A stretch of 64,000 nt of DNA from Thauera terpenica 58Eu (GTDB taxonomy: Bacteria; Pseudomonadota; Gammaproteobacteria; Burkholderiales; Rhodocyclaceae): NCBI RefSeq assembly GCF_000443165.1, contig NZ_ATJV01000042.1, positions 39,449 to 103,448 of the forward strand. The letters are read 5' to 3'. How positions within the stretch are numbered: position 1 is the first letter of the stretch; every line of letters begins with the position of its first letter. Under the pieces are notes generated by a model, which was given only the letters and a program-made list of their open reading frames with translations, was not told the DNA's origin and did not search any database. Of the stretch, positions 16,357-26,838 are shown piece after piece. The position numbers and the translations under genes were made by a program.

Positions 16357-18405
16357 GTGCTTCAAACCATGTTCCCTGCCGCCTTCACTGATCTGGAACT
16401 CCAGCCCCAGGCTGCAGGCGCGATGACCATCCTGCGTCTGCTGGCGGCCAGTTCACCGAACTGGCCGGAGGTCGCACTCGTCGTTGCGCGCGACCCTGCA
16501 CTCAGCCTCGCGCTGCTGATTGCCCAGCCCGTCGCCGCCGACGAGCTCAGCGATGGCCTGAACAGCGTGCTCAGACGACGCCTGGAACGTCTCGGCCCCG
16601 ACCTGCTGCGTGCCTGGCTGCTCGGTCTGGGCAACACCAACACCGACTGCGGCAGCGCCCCCGACCTCGCCCTGCTGCGCGCCGAATGCGCGCTGCACCT
16701 GGCGATCGAAACGCGCTATCCACGCCCCGACGAGGCCTATCTTGCCGGGCTGTGGCGCGGCTTTGGCAATGCCAGGCGGCCGCCCGGCGAGACCAGCGCG
16801 GCGAGCACGCCCGGGGTGAAAGCCTGCGCGCAGCAGACGCGCCAGGCGCAGCAGCTGTCGAAACTGATTCGTGACTGTGGCCTGCCGGCCAGCCTTGGCG
16901 ACGCGCTCGAACTGGGCACGGTGATGGAAGAGCAGCTCGAGGGCGCACATCCGCTGCTCGCGCTCGCACTCGCCGCCGAGCGCCTTGCGTATCCGCAGTG
17001 GCAGGAACACCTGCCCGAGGTGGCCCGCCTCACCGGCCTGCACGAAGGCGTGCTCAGCAGCATGCGCACCGACGTCGCCTACATCGTGGCCGGACATGCG
17101 GCCTATCCGGCAGCGCCTGCCCTGCCGTGCACGAGTGAGACGCACTTGCCGGCCACGGTGAGCGATGACCCCTATCGCAGCGCCGGCATGCTGGGCCTGC
17201 TCACCGCCGCCTTTTTCGACCTCGAACCACAACAGGTCCAGGACCGCCTCGCCAGCGCCTGCCCGCTGTTTGGTCTGCAGCAGGTGCCGCCCTTGCTCAC
17301 CGTCGATGACAGCGGGCGTCTGCGCACCATGCTGCCCGCGCCCAGCGCCGCGCTGTCGGCCCTGATCGACGAGCTGCAGCTGCGCGTCGACGACGACAAG
17401 AGCGTGATCGCGCTGTGTGCCCGCAACGCCCATGCAAGCACCGTCCTCTTTCACAACCGGCAGCCCGGGCGCAGCCTTGCCGACTGGCAGATCGCCGGCT
17501 GGCTGGGACACAAGGGCTTGTGCTGCCTGCCGCTCACCGCCAACGGCCAGCCCATGGTAGCCCTGATCGGGCTGGATCATGAGCATGCGTTGAGCAGCGA
17601 GCTGCGCTGGCGCTACGCCGCCCTGCTCGGTGCGGCGGCACGCTCCCTGCACGCTGCACAGCGCCATCGCAACGAGATTGCAGCGCGCGAAGCCTTGCTC
17701 CAGCAACGCTTCCACGACCATGTGCGCAAGATTGCACATGAGGTCACCAACCCGCTGACGGTACTCAAGAGCCGGCTTGAGATGCTCGGCATGCAGCGCC
17801 CCGAAGACACCCCGCTGCAGGACGAGATGGTGCTGCTCAACACTGAGCTCGATCGCATCGACAAGCTCATGCGCACGGCCAGCAGCCTGCCGCTGGACGA
17901 GGTCGAGGTCGCACGCTGTGGCGTGCCTGAATTGCTGCTCGACATGCGCTCGATTTACGGTGAAGCGCTCTTCGCCGAGCGCGGCATCCAGCTCGAGTTG
18001 CGCGCAGCACGCGATCTCCCGCCTGCGGCCGTGCCCGCCTCCGCCCTCAAGCAGGTGCTGCTCAATCTCTTCCGTAACGCCTCCGAGGCTTTGCTGCCCG
18101 GTCAACGTCTGGTGGTGTCGGCCTTGTCGCAGGTCACCGTCGATGGGCGCGCCAGTCTCGAGCTCCGCCTCGTCGACAACGGCCCCGGCCTGCCGCCGGA
18201 GCGCGCCAGCGCGCCCTTCATGCCCCGCGCAAGCACGAAGGGCGACGGCCATCAAGGCGTCGGCCTCACCGTGGTGCGCGAAATACTGGCGCAATGGGGC
18301 GCCACCATCCTCTGTCGCAGTCAGCCCGGCGCGGGCACCCGCTTCCAGATATTTCTACCACTGGAACAAAGGGGCGCAGTGTTGCATCATGAGCGTTCTA
18401 AATAA
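16357..18405 (+). CDS. HDOD-domain sensor histidine kinase
   Basis: 682-residue cytoplasmic kinase. Residues about 15-260 are HDOD-like (MTILRLLAASSPNWPEVALV, LRRRLERLGPDLLRAWLL). Residues about 260-430 look GAF-like. The kinase core has the H-box RKIAHEVTNPLTVLKSRLEM, the N-box LFRNASEALL, G1 LVDNGPGLP and G2 GHQGVGLTVVREIL. No transmembrane segment is seen. The start is GTG at 16357 or ATG at 16369; neither has a clear ribosome site. The regulator 26 bases downstream is the probable phosphotransfer partner. Confidence 0.88.
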   Translation: MLQTMFPAAFTDLELQPQAAGAMTILRLLAASSPNWPEVALVVARDPALSLALLIAQPVAADELSDGLNSVLRRRLERLGPDLLRAWLLGLGNTNTDCGSAPDLALLRAECALHLAIETRYPRPDEAYLAGLWRGFGNARRPPGETSAASTPGVKACAQQTRQAQQLSKLIRDCGLPASLGDALELGTVMEEQLEGAHPLLALALAAERLAYPQWQEHLPEVARLTGLHEGVLSSMRTDVAYIVAGHAAYPAAPALPCTSETHLPATVSDDPYRSAGMLGLLTAAFFDLEPQQVQDRLASACPLFGLQQVPPLLTVDDSGRLRTMLPAPSAALSALIDELQLRVDDDKSVIALCARNAHASTVLFHNRQPGRSLADWQIAGWLGHKGLCCLPLTANGQPMVALIGLDHEHALSSELRWRYAALLGAAARSLHAAQRHRNEIAAREALLQQRFHDHVRKIAHEVTNPLTVLKSRLEMLGMQRPEDTPLQDEMVLLNTELDRIDKLMRTASSLPLDEVEVARCGVPELLLDMRSIYGEALFAERGIQLELRAARDLPPAAVPASALKQVLLNLFRNASEALLPGQRLVVSALSQVTVDGRASLELRLVDNGPGLPPERASAPFMPRASTKGDGHQGVGLTVVREILAQWGATILCRSQPGAGTRFQIFLPLEQRGAVLHHERSK

Positions 18406-18431
18406 TATTTCAGACACGCTCTCAGCGCTTC

Positions 18432-20585
18432 ATGTCGATCCCGGGCGACAAACCTTTCCAGCCTCCGCAAAGCCCACTCCCCGTGGAGCCCAGCTTTCGC
18501 ATTCTGATCGTCGATGACGATCCGGCGCTGCGTCGGACCTTTCCGCACGTGCTCGCCCAGCCCGGGCGCAGCTTCGACGAAGCGGCGAGCATAGGCGAGA
18601 CCATTGCGCGCCTCGAGCAGCAGCACTACGACCTCGTGCTGCTCGACTACCGCCTGCCGGACGCATCCGGCCTTGCCGTGCTGGACTGGCTGGTGGAGCG
18701 TCGCCGGGACGAGGCCGTGATCATCATCAGCGGCGAGGATGCCATCGACGCCGCAATCAGCGCACTGCGCCGTGGTGCCGACAACTACGTGCGCAAGCCC
18801 TACCACGTGGCGCAGCTGCAGCGCGCGGTGGACGGCGCCCTGCACAAGGGCGCGCTGGAAAAGACCAACCGCGCCATGGGCCTGCGCCTGAAGGCATCCG
18901 AGCGCCTGCATCGCTATCTGGTCGAAAGCTCACCCGACCTGATCTTCACCCTCGATGCCGAAGGCCGCTTCAGCTACATCAGCCCACGCGTCAGCTCGCT
19001 ACTCGGCTTCGAGCGCAAGGCCTTGCTGCGTCGCCCCTTCACCACCCTGATCATGCCCGAGGACATCGATCGGGCGTGCAGCCTGCTGGCCCAGTCCAGC
19101 ACCTCCCTCACCGAGAATTTCAACCTCGAGCTGCGTTTGCGCTGCAATCACGGCATCAACAACGACGGCATCACCGTTGCGCTCACCGCCTCGCCCATGC
19201 CGACGCACAGCGGCGGCGCCGGACTCTACGGGGTCGCACGCGACATCTCCGAGCGCAAGCGCGCCGAAGAGATCATCAGCTTTCAGGCCTTTCACGACCA
19301 GCTCACCCTCCTGCCCAACCGCGTGCTGTTCAAGGATCGCCTCGAACTGGCGATCACGCAGGCACAGCGCCGCAGCGGCACGCTGGCGGTGATGTTCATC
19401 GACATCGACCGCTTCAAGCTCGTCAATGACACCTTCGGTCACGCCGAGGGCGACGCCCTGCTGCGTGCGATCGCAAGCCGGCTGTCGAGCACGCTGCGCC
19501 GCGGTGACACCCTGGCGCGACTCGGCGGTGACGAATTCACCGTACTGCTGCCGGACATCAAGCTGACACAGGACGCCGAACTCATCGGCACCAAGATCCT
19601 CGCCGCCCTCGAGACCCCGATTGCGCTCAGCCACGGTGACTATCGGGTGACGGCCAGCATCGGCATCGCGCTCTTCCCACGTGATGGCAGTACGGCTGAA
19701 GAGCTGACGCGCAATGCCGACGTCGCCATGTACCAGGTCAAGCGTGCGGGCAAGAACGCCTTCCGCTTCTTCGAGCCCTCGTTCAACACCCATCACCGCG
19801 AGCGTATTGCACTCGAGAACGACTTGCGCGATGCGCTCCAACGCAAGGAATTCGAACTTCATTACCAGCCTCAGGTCAGCGTCAGTCGCCGCCAGATCAT
19901 CGGCATGGAGGCCTTGCTGCGCTGGAACCACCCGGTGCTCGGCAAGCTGACGCCGAACAGCTTCATCGAGATCGCCGAAGAACTCGGCCTCATCGGCGAA
20001 ATAAGCCGCTGGGTGCTGGAAGAGGCTTGCACGCAGCTGGTGCAGTGGCGCAGCGACGGCCACCTGGAGGTGCGCATGTCGGTCAATATGTCAGCGCTGG
20101 ATTTCGACCGCCGTGACATCGTGAGCTCGATCACCGACTGCCTGCAGCGCCATGCGCTGCCGCCCGCCCGCATCGAACTCGAGATCACCGAAAGCCTGAT
20201 GATGAACAACGCCGCCGGCGTCGCGGTCAAGGTCAAGGAGTTGCGCGGCGCCGGCATCAGCATCGCCATCGATGACTTTGGCACCGGCTATTCGGCACTC
20301 GCCTACTTGCAGAGTTTTCCGGTGAGCACGCTGAAGATAGACCGCAGCTTCGTGCGCGCACTCGAGGGACCGAAGAGCAACCCCATCATCTCGGCCATCA
20401 CCGGCATCGCGCGCGGCTTCGACCTCGACGTCGTGGCGGAGGGCGTGGAACAACTCCACCAGGCCGAGACCCTGCAGCTACTGGGCTGCGACATCATGCA
20501 GGGCTACCATTTCGCCCGTCCCGCACCGGCCCACGAAGCGCTCGAGTGGTTGCGCCAGCCCGAGCTGCTGTTCGGCGCCCACTGA
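18432..20585 (+). CDS. Response regulator with PAS, GGDEF and EAL domains
   Basis: 717-residue c-di-GMP enzyme. Order: receiver (residues 24-140, phospho-Asp near 72 in LVLLDYRLPD), PAS (150-275), GGDEF (280-440) with intact RLGGDEF at about 363-369, and EAL (450-710) with EALLRWNHP (near 493), EITESLMM, DDFGTGYSAL and KIDRSFV. Both catalytic domains keep their key motifs, so it could make and break c-di-GMP. Likely phosphorylated by the adjacent HDOD kinase. C-di-GMP output commonly controls pili and polysaccharide, both encoded in this window. A terminator follows at 20636. Confidence 0.93.
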   Translation: MSIPGDKPFQPPQSPLPVEPSFRILIVDDDPALRRTFPHVLAQPGRSFDEAASIGETIARLEQQHYDLVLLDYRLPDASGLAVLDWLVERRRDEAVIIISGEDAIDAAISALRRGADNYVRKPYHVAQLQRAVDGALHKGALEKTNRAMGLRLKASERLHRYLVESSPDLIFTLDAEGRFSYISPRVSSLLGFERKALLRRPFTTLIMPEDIDRACSLLAQSSTSLTENFNLELRLRCNHGINNDGITVALTASPMPTHSGGAGLYGVARDISERKRAEEIISFQAFHDQLTLLPNRVLFKDRLELAITQAQRRSGTLAVMFIDIDRFKLVNDTFGHAEGDALLRAIASRLSSTLRRGDTLARLGGDEFTVLLPDIKLTQDAELIGTKILAALETPIALSHGDYRVTASIGIALFPRDGSTAEELTRNADVAMYQVKRAGKNAFRFFEPSFNTHHRERIALENDLRDALQRKEFELHYQPQVSVSRRQIIGMEALLRWNHPVLGKLTPNSFIEIAEELGLIGEISRWVLEEACTQLVQWRSDGHLEVRMSVNMSALDFDRRDIVSSITDCLQRHALPPARIELEITESLMMNNAAGVAVKVKELRGAGISIAIDDFGTGYSALAYLQSFPVSTLKIDRSFVRALEGPKSNPIISAITGIARGFDLDVVAEGVEQLHQAETLQLLGCDIMQGYHFARPAPAHEALEWLRQPELLFGAH

Positions 20586-20635
20586 CCCCGGGCGGGCCAG
20601 ACAGCGAGCGCGTGCGCACAGCGGGCGTAAACGTC

Positions 20636-20668
20636 AAAGGCCGACATCACAGTCGGCCTTTCTTGTCT
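20636..20668 (+). terminator. Intrinsic terminator after GGDEF/EAL gene
   Basis: AAAGGCCGAC and GTCGGCCTTT form a perfect 10-base stem (20636-20645 with 20652-20661), loop ATCACA, followed by TCTTGTCTT. It would stop the signalling operon and may also serve the convergent cytochrome gene. Confidence 0.85.
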
Positions 20669-20709
20669 TGCACCTGCCCATGTGGGGCCCATGCAAAGCG
20701 TGCAAGGGA

Positions 20710-21018
20710 TTACTTGAGCGACAGCACCCAGTGCACCAGTGCCTTGGCTTCGGCGTCATTGACCTGCGGGTTGGGAGGCATCGGGACCTTGCCCCATGCG
20801 CCTACGCCACCTTTCTGCACCTTGGTCACCAGCATGGCCTCGGCATCAGCCTGGCCTGCATACTTGGCAGCGACTTCCTTGTAGGCCGGGCCAACCAGCT
20901 TCTTGTCCAACGCGTGACAGGCCATGCAGTTCTTGGCCTTGGCCATGGCTTCATCGGCAAAAGCCGGAGCGCTGGAGAGGAGACCCGCGGCAAGCGCGGC
21001 TGCGACGAACAGTTTCAT
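20710..21018 (-). CDS. Periplasmic cytochrome c (c8/c551 family)
   Basis: 102-residue monohaem cytochrome. The signal peptide MKLFVAAALAAGLLSSAPAFA is followed by a mature domain of about 81 residues with the haem motif CMACH (Cys31, Cys34, His35) and the distal Met in KVPMPPNP. Size and GPAYKEVAAKYAGQADAEAM match class I cytochromes c8/c551 that donate electrons to cytochrome oxidase or nitrite reductase. AAGGA lies just before the ATG. The neighbours do not reveal its partner. Confidence 0.92.
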   Translation of the reverse strand: MKLFVAAALAAGLLSSAPAFADEAMAKAKNCMACHALDKKLVGPAYKEVAAKYAGQADAEAMLVTKVQKGGVGAWGKVPMPPNPQVNDAEAKALVHWVLSLK

Positions 21019-21198
21019 ATTCCTTACCTCGTTGTTGTGGGCCGGTTTAAGGCGTGACCGATGTTAACTCAGGGTCGAGCTTTTTCCTATCGATGGACAC
21101 CCTTGGAAACAGCTTTTTCATGCACGAATGGCCGGCATCAGGCACGGATTTAACCCATATCAAGAAGCGCCTTCCTGCATGCGTCGTACTCGCCCTGC

Positions 21199-22044
21199 CT
21201 ACTGCCTGACCTCCATGCCCTCATCGGCCTGCAGGCCCGCATGACTGGTACGAAAGGGGTTGATGTCCAGCCCGCCACGCCGCGTGTAGCGCGCCCACAC
21301 CGCGAGCTCACGCGGCCGGCAGCGCGCAAGGATGTCGCAGAACACGCGCTCGACACATTGCTCATGGAACTCGTTGTGGGTGCGAAAGGACACCAGGTAA
21401 CGCAGCAGCCCGGCACGATCCATCGCCGGGCCGGTGTAGCGCACCACCAGCATGCCCCAGTCAGGCTGACCGGTCACCAGACAATTCGACTTCAGCAGAT
21501 GCGAGTACAGGGTCTCGCTCACCTCGCTGCCGTGCGCATGCAACAAGTCCGGCGCCGGCTCATAGGTGTCGATGTCGAGCTCGAGCTGATCCAGGCAGAA
21601 GCCCTGCGGATAGCTTGAGCTGCGCTGTGGGCGCTGGGTCAGCGGCGTGATGCGCACCGCCACCGCGGCGCCCGCCGCAGCCACGAGGTCGCAGGCAATC
21701 ATCGCCTGCACCGTGCCCACATCAGCGCAGCGCTGCTGGTTGTAAGCGTTCAGGTAGAGCTTGAGCGACTTGGATTCGATCAGGCGCGGCGAGTTCGCCG
21801 GCACCCGGAACTGCGCCAGCGCCACCACCGGCTTGCCGCGCAGGTCCAGCCAGGACAGCTCGTAGGCGTTCCACAAGTCCTCACCGATGAAGGGCAGGTC
21901 GTCGGCCTTCAGGCCCAGCTCGTCACGCTTGAGCTGGCGCTCGATCGGGAACAGCAGATCGGGTGCATAGGTGTCACGGTAGGCGGCGGGGCGGCCCAGC
22001 GGCGAGGATTCGGCGCCATGCAGGCGCGGGGTGTCAGTGCTCAT
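21199..22044 (-). CDS. queF: NADPH-dependent 7-cyano-7-deazaguanine reductase QueF
   Basis: Reduces preQ0 to preQ1 in queuosine synthesis. The 281-residue length is that of bimodular, E. coli-type QueF. The NADPH-binding QueF motif [16 protein letters not shown], the nucleophile Cys in [12 protein letters not shown] with its Asp, and [17 protein letters not shown] are present. Its ATG overlaps the stop of cobQ by four bases, so it is translated from the cobQ transcript although the pathways differ. Confidence 0.95.
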   Translation of the reverse strand: MSTDTPRLHGAESSPLGRPAAYRDTYAPDLLFPIERQLKRDELGLKADDLPFIGEDLWNAYELSWLDLRGKPVVALAQFRVPANSPRLIESKSLKLYLNAYNQQRCADVGTVQAMIACDLVAAAGAAVAVRITPLTQRPQRSSSYPQGFCLDQLELDIDTYEPAPDLLHAHGSEVSETLYSHLLKSNCLVTGQPDWGMLVVRYTGPAMDRAGLLRYLVSFRTHNEFHEQCVERVFCDILARCRPRELAVWARYTRRGGLDINPFRTSHAGLQADEGMEVRQ

Positions 22045-23561
22045 GGGGGCGACAAGGGTGAGAGGGTGGGCTGCGTGGGCAGGCGATGGTCAAACAGAGC
22101 GTCGATCGCGCAAGAGGTTTCCAGCGCGTCGGCAAGGCGCTCGATGTCCGCTTCGCGGCGTGCCGCCAGATCGATCGGCTGCACGTCCTTGAGCCCCGCC
22201 CAGGCCAGCAAGGCCGACAGCGCCTGGGGGGCGTCGAACAGCCCATGCACATAAGTGCCAAGAATCTGCCCATCGGCCGACAGCGCGCCGTCCGCACGCT
22301 TGCCCGCGGCGCTCTCCAGCCACAGCGCCGGGCGCTGCAGCGCCGCACCCCAGGACACGCCCATGTGGATTTCGTAGCCGCTCACCACTGCTGCGCCGCC
22401 ACCGAGCGCGCCATCCAGGTGGCCGCTGACGGTGCCGAGCTGCTTGTCCGGTTTGAGCTCGGTTTCCATCTCCAGCCAGCCCAGCCCGGGGGCGGTGCCG
22501 GCCTCGCCTTCCAGCCCAAGCGGGTCGGCCAGGCTGCGACCGAGCATCTGAAAGCCGCCGCAGATACCGATGAGCTTGCCGCCATAACGCAGGTGGCGCG
22601 CGATCGCCTCGTCCCAGCCCTGGGCGCGCAGCCAGGCCAGATCGGCCTGCACGCTCTTGGAGCCCGCCAGCACGATCAGGTCCGCAGGCGGGATCGCCTG
22701 CCCCGGCCCCACCCAGTGGAAGTCCACCTGAGGGTGCAGGCGCAACGCATCGAGGTCGGTATGGTTGGAGATGCGCGGATGGACCGGCGCCACCACGCGC
22801 AGTGCGCCCGCTGCGCCCGCCCCCTCCGCCACTGCATCGCCGAGTCCGTCCTCGGCGTCGAGAAACAGGCCGTGCAGGTAGGGCAGCACGCCGAACACCT
22901 TGCGCCCGGTGCGCGCTTCCAGCCAGTCCAGACCGGGCTGCAGCAGGCTGATGTCGCCGCGAAAGCGGTTGATGATGAAGCCCCTGACGCGCGCCTGCTC
23001 GGACGCCGACAGCAGCTCGAGGGTGCCGACCAGGTGGGCAAACACGCCGCCACGGTCGATGTCGGCCACCAGCACCACCGGCACGTCGGCGGCCTCGGCA
23101 AAGCCCATGTTGGCGATGTCACGGTCACGCAGGTTGATCTCGGCCGGGCTGCCTGCGCCTTCGACCAGCACCGCGTCGTAGCGCGCGCACAAGCGCTCCC
23201 AGCTCTGCATCACCGCCGCCATCGCGGTAGGCTTGTAGGCGTGGTAGTCACGCGCCGAGAGACTCGCCACCACGCGCCCATGGATGATGACCTGGGCGCC
23301 GATGTCGCTCGAGGGCTTGAGCAGCACCGGGTTGAAGTCGGTATGCGGGGCGAGGCCGGCGGCCAGCGCCTGCAAGGCCTGGGCACGACCGATTTCGCCC
23401 CCGTCTGCGGTGACGGCGGCGTTGAGCGCCATGTTCTGCGGCTTGAAGGGCGCCACCTGCAGCCCGCGGCGACGCAGGATGCGCGCCAGGCCGGCAACCA
23501 GCGTGCTCTTGCCGGCATCGGAGGTGGTGCCCTGCACCATCAGCGTAATCGGGGGAGGCAT
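22041..23561 (-). CDS. cobQ: Cobyric acid synthase CobQ
   Basis: Glutamine-dependent amidase (CobQ/CbiP) that converts adenosyl-cobyrinate a,c-diamide to cobyric acid by four amidations. The 506-residue protein has the ATP loop [41 protein letters not shown], and a class I glutaminase domain with the nucleophile in [10 protein letters not shown] and the catalytic His in GTYVHGLFD. Start ATG 23561 follows GGAGG-like sequence on the minus strand. It is divergent from cbiB across a 156-base gap in which no riboswitch could be recognised. Confidence 0.95.
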   Translation of the reverse strand: MPPPITLMVQGTTSDAGKSTLVAGLARILRRRGLQVAPFKPQNMALNAAVTADGGEIGRAQALQALAAGLAPHTDFNPVLLKPSSDIGAQVIIHGRVVASLSARDYHAYKPTAMAAVMQSWERLCARYDAVLVEGAGSPAEINLRDRDIANMGFAEAADVPVVLVADIDRGGVFAHLVGTLELLSASEQARVRGFIINRFRGDISLLQPGLDWLEARTGRKVFGVLPYLHGLFLDAEDGLGDAVAEGAGAAGALRVVAPVHPRISNHTDLDALRLHPQVDFHWVGPGQAIPPADLIVLAGSKSVQADLAWLRAQGWDEAIARHLRYGGKLIGICGGFQMLGRSLADPLGLEGEAGTAPGLGWLEMETELKPDKQLGTVSGHLDGALGGGAAVVSGYEIHMGVSWGAALQRPALWLESAAGKRADGALSADGQILGTYVHGLFDAPQALSALLAWAGLKDVQPIDLAARREADIERLADALETSCAIDALFDHRLPTQPTLSPLSPP

Positions 23562-23717
23562 GGCGTAGAATCCGGGCTCTTCGAGTTGGGCGGTGGATTA
23601 TCGCCCATTCACGCGCGTCACAGGCCGGCTGCGGCGCTGGCGCTGGCGACGGTCTTGCTGCGGTGCAAACCTCATCCTGCAACGCCGCGGTTCTTGTCTT
23701 GCTCACGGTCACCGATC

Positions 23718-24665
23718 TTGCTCTCCGCCCTCTTCGTTCTCGCACTGAAAATGGCCGCTGGCCTGCTCGCCGACCGCCTCCTGGGTGAAGCTCGACGTTT
23801 TCACCCGCTGGTCGGCTTTGGACGCTGGGCGCGCGCGCTGGAAGCCGCCACCCGCCGCCACGTCGGCACGCATCGCGGCGCAGGCATGCTGGCATGGGCG
23901 CTCGCGGTGCTGCCGTGGCTGGCGCTGGCGCTGGCGCTGCGTGCAACACACCCGCTTGCGCACTGGCCGCTCGATATCGCCCTGCTCTACCTTGCGCTGG
24001 GCGGGCGCAGCCTGGCCGAGCATGCCGAAGCGGTGGCGGCGCCGCTGGCTGCGGGCGATGTCGACAGCGCGCGTGCGCACGTGAGCTGGATCGTCAGCCG
24101 CGACACGGGCGCGCTGGACGCTGCGGGCGTGGCGCGCGCGGGCACCGAATCGGTGCTGGAGAACGGCAACGACGCGGTGTTCGGCGCCCTGTTCTGGTTC
24201 TTGCTGGGCGGCGGTGGCGGGGTGCTGCTGTTTCGCCTGGCCAATACCCTGGACGCGATGTGGGGCTATCGCACCCCGCGCTACCTGCACTTCGGCTGGG
24301 CCGCGGCGCGCATCGACGATGTGCTCAACGCCCTGCCGGCACGCCTGACCGCGCTCACTTACGCGGTGCTCGGCAACACCCGCTGCGCGCTGAAGTGCTG
24401 GCGCACGCAGGCTGCGGCCTGGGACAGCCCCAACGCCGGCCCGGTGATGGCTGCGGGCGCGGGCGCCCTCGGCGTGGCCCTGGGCGGCGGCGCGCTCTAC
24501 CACGGCCAGTGGGAACAGCGTCCGCCCCTGGGTGCAGGGCGCACACCCGATGCGGGCGCAATTCGCGCCGCGATCACCCTCGTGCGCCGCGGCAGCGTGC
24601 TGTGGCTGGCCATCACCAGCGCGCTGGCCGTCGTCATCACGCTGGCAGGCTGGGCTCATGCTTGA
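23718..24665 (+). CDS. cbiB: Adenosylcobinamide-phosphate synthase CbiB
   Basis: Membrane enzyme that attaches aminopropanol (phosphate) to cobyric acid. The 315-residue protein has four to five hydrophobic segments and the family's [45 protein letters not shown] and [22 protein letters not shown] motifs. The likely start is TTG at 23718, which restores the normal N-terminal helix; the first ATG at 23751 would remove most of it. The much longer open frame upstream (to 22086) is antisense to cobQ and not real. Its end overlaps the cobD start. Confidence 0.9.
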   Translation: MLSALFVLALKMAAGLLADRLLGEARRFHPLVGFGRWARALEAATRRHVGTHRGAGMLAWALAVLPWLALALALRATHPLAHWPLDIALLYLALGGRSLAEHAEAVAAPLAAGDVDSARAHVSWIVSRDTGALDAAGVARAGTESVLENGNDAVFGALFWFLLGGGGGVLLFRLANTLDAMWGYRTPRYLHFGWAAARIDDVLNALPARLTALTYAVLGNTRCALKCWRTQAAAWDSPNAGPVMAAGAGALGVALGGGALYHGQWEQRPPLGAGRTPDAGAIRAAITLVRRGSVLWLAITSALAVVITLAGWAHA

Positions 24666-25683
24666 ACACGGCGGCCGCCTGCGCCGCGCCGCACAGCACT
24701 ACGGCATTGCCGTGGCCGACTGGGTGGACCTGTCGACCGGCATCAACCCCAATGCCTACCCCGCCCCCGCCGTACCCGCCTCCGCCTGGCAGCGCCTGCC
24801 CGAGGACGATGACGGTCTCGACGCCGCCGCCGCTGCTTATTACGGCAGCAGCGCGCTGCTCGCGGTGGCGGGCTCTCAACCCGCCATTCAGGCCCTGCCC
24901 GCCGTGCTCAGCGGCGCGCGTGTCAGTCTGCTGGCGCCGAGCTATGCCGAGCATGCGCATGCCTGGCGCGCGCGCGCCCCACATTTTTTCGCTGCCGATG
25001 CGGACGCCGCCGAAGCCGCCGAAGCCGCCGAAGCCGCCGAGGCCGCGGTCGACGCCAGCGACATCGTGGTGCTGGTGCAGCCCAACAACCCCACGGGCGC
25101 GCTGTTCGAGCGCAGCCGGCTGCTGGACTGGCACGCGCGCCTGGCGCGCCGCGGGGGCTGGCTGGTGGTGGACGAGGCCTTCATCGACCCCACCCCCGAT
25201 GCCAGCCTGGCGCCGATGGCAGGCGCCGACGGTCTGGTGGTGCTGCGCTCGCTGGGCAAGTTCTTCGGGCTCGCCGGCGCCCGCGTCGGCTTCGTGCTGG
25301 CGCCGGCCGCAGTGCGGGCGCAACTGGCGGAGCAACTCGGCCCGTGGACGATCAGCGGCCCGGCACGCCATGTCGCACGCAGCGCGCTGGCCGATGTCGC
25401 GTGGCAGGCCGGCGCGCGCGCGCAGCTCAGGCGCGACGGCCAGCGCCTCGCCCAACTGTTGCGCCGGGCCGGCCTGGGCGGGTGCACCGGCACCTGCCTG
25501 TTCCAGTGGATTGCGCTGCCCGAGCTTCCCGCCGCCGCCGCACTGCACCACGCGCTCGCCCAGCGTGGCATCCTGACCCGGCTGTTTACCCACCCTCCTG
25601 CGCTGCGCTTTGGCCTGCCGCCCGACGAAGCGGGCTGGTCGCGACTCGAACAGGCTCTCGCGGCCTGCCGTGCACCCGCATGA
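24658..25683 (+). CDS. cobD: Threonine-phosphate decarboxylase (cobalamin pathway)
   Basis: PLP enzyme (CobD in Salmonella, CobC in Pseudomonas) that makes (R)-1-amino-2-propanol O-2-phosphate for CbiB. The 341-residue protein starts [17 protein letters not shown] and has [25 protein letters not shown] and the PLP-lysine in [16 protein letters not shown]. An EAA repeat at residues about 117-128 comes from a 9-base tandem repeat and is not seen in typical family members. ATG 24658 overlaps cbiB by eight bases. Part of cbiB-cobD-btuF. Confidence 0.93.
   Translation: MLEHGGRLRRAAQHYGIAVADWVDLSTGINPNAYPAPAVPASAWQRLPEDDDGLDAAAAAYYGSSALLAVAGSQPAIQALPAVLSGARVSLLAPSYAEHAHAWRARAPHFFAADADAAEAAEAAEAAEAAVDASDIVVLVQPNNPTGALFERSRLLDWHARLARRGGWLVVDEAFIDPTPDASLAPMAGADGLVVLRSLGKFFGLAGARVGFVLAPAAVRAQLAEQLGPWTISGPARHVARSALADVAWQAGARAQLRRDGQRLAQLLRRAGLGGCTGTCLFQWIALPELPAAAALHHALAQRGILTRLFTHPPALRFGLPPDEAGWSRLEQALAACRAPA
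25006..25041 (+). repeat. 9-base tandem repeat inside cobD
   Basis: Four consecutive copies of GCCGCCGAA (last copy ends GAG) encode Ala-Ala-Glu units. The unit is a multiple of three, so copy-number change keeps the frame. It lies in a surface loop between the substrate region and the PLP-binding strand order. Confidence 0.85.
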
Positions 25684-25758
25684 ACTCCAGCGCGGCGACA
25701 CCGCATGAGCGCCGCGCCAGCCCCTGCAAGCCGTACACCTGAGCTACCCCAAACCATG

Positions 25759-26808
25759 GCCGATTTTCTGCGTACCAACTCACTGCATGCCGATTCCCTG
25801 GACGGCGCTTCACGTCCGGTCTCGCGGCTGAAGCCTGTCGCCCGCGCACGGGCAGGGACGTGCATCAGCCTGTGCACGCTGCTGGGCCTGATGAGCCTGA
25901 TGAGCGCGCCCGCGCTCACCCACGCCTCGGCTTCCACCGCCAGCGCTGACAGCGCGATCGAGATCACCGACGACGCGGGCAATCACCTCCGCCTCGAGCG
26001 TCCGGCGCAGCGCATCGTGAGCCTGGCGCCGCACGTCACCGAGCTGCTGTTCGCGGCCGGGGCGGGCGCGCAAGTGGTGGGCGTGGTGGCTTACAGTGAC
26101 TTTCCACCCGAGGCTACGGCGCTGCCGCAAGTGGGGGGCTACAGCAAGGTGGACCTGGAGGCGGTGGCGGCCTTGCGGCCTGACCTCGTTGTGGCCTGGC
26201 GCAGCGGCAACCGCAACGCCCACCTCGACCGCCTGCGCGCGCTGGGCATCCCGGTGTTCCTGAACGAGCCGCGCAGCCTGGACGACGTTGCCCGCAGCCT
26301 GGAGCAGTTCGGCACGCTGGCCGGCACCAGCGCACCCGCCGCCGCCGCTGCGGCGCGCTTTCGCGCCCGCCACGCCAGCCTGTCGGCGCGCTATCAGGAG
26401 CGCGCACCGGTCAGCACCTTCTACCAGATCTGGGACAGGCCGCTGATGACGATCAATGACGAACACCTGATCGCCGACGTCATCCGCCTGTGTGGCGGGC
26501 GCAACGTGTTCGGCACGCTGGGCACGCTGTCGCCGACGATCGGCGTCGAGGCCGTGCTCGCGGCCAACCCTGAGGCCATCGTTGCCAGCGGCATGGGCGC
26601 GGCGCGCCCGGAGTGGCTGGATCAGTGGAAGCGCTGGCCAGATCTGGCGGCCAACGCCCACGGCAACCTGTTCTTCATTCCGCCCGACATCGTGCAGCGC
26701 CACACGCCACGCATCCTCGACGGCGCCAGCCAGCTGTGTGAACAGCTCGAGTCGGTACGCGCAAGACGCGCTGAACGGTCGCCCGCAGCGCCAGCGCCGA
26801 AAAACTGA
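25759..26808 (+). CDS. btuF: Periplasmic cobalamin-binding protein BtuF
   Basis: Class III solute-binding protein that passes vitamin B12 to BtuCD. The 349-residue product has a hydrophobic export segment (TCISLCTLLGLMSLMSAPAL, ending near THASA), then RIVSLAPHVTELLFAAGAGA, VGVVAYSDFPPEA, VDLEAVAALRPDLVVAWRSG and ARPEWLDQWKRWPDL. The n-region of the signal is long (about 33 residues) from ATG 25759; an alternative ATG at 25705 makes it longer still. It is separated from btuC/btuD (37-39 kb), which belong to the other B12 block. Confidence 0.88.
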   Translation, partial: ADFLRTNSLHADSLDGASRPVSRLKPVARARAGTCISLCTLLGLMSLMSAPALTHASASTASADSAIEITDDAGNHLRLERPAQRIVSLAPHVTELLFAAGAGAQVVGVVAYSDFPPEATALPQVGGYSKVDLEAVAALRPDLVVAWRSGNRNAHLDRLRALGIPVFLNEPRSLDDVARSLEQFGTLAGTSAPAAAAAARFRARHASLSARYQERAPVSTFYQIWDRPLMTINDEHLIADVIRLCGGRNVFGTLGTLSPTIGVEAVLAANPEAIVASGMGAARPEWLDQWKRWPDLAANAHGNLFFIPPDIVQRHTPRILDGASQLCEQLESVRARRAERSPAAPAPKN

Positions 26809-26838
26809 GCCCGCCGCAAAAGCAGCCAGCGCGCGCAC

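Noticed and set aside
16453..18294. 613-residue minus-strand open frame
   Set aside because: Antisense to the HDOD histidine kinase; composition is shadow-like and there is no ribosome site.
18387..18911. Minus-strand frame opposite the receiver domain
   Set aside because: Shadow of the well-supported response regulator.
22086..23717. Long 5' extension of the cbiB frame
   Set aside because: It is antisense to cobQ. CbiB homology begins only near 23718.
23562..23717. Possible second cobalamin riboswitch between cobQ and cbiB
   Set aside because: No B12 box or the other conserved riboswitch segments could be seen on either strand, unlike the clear example at 40948-41127.
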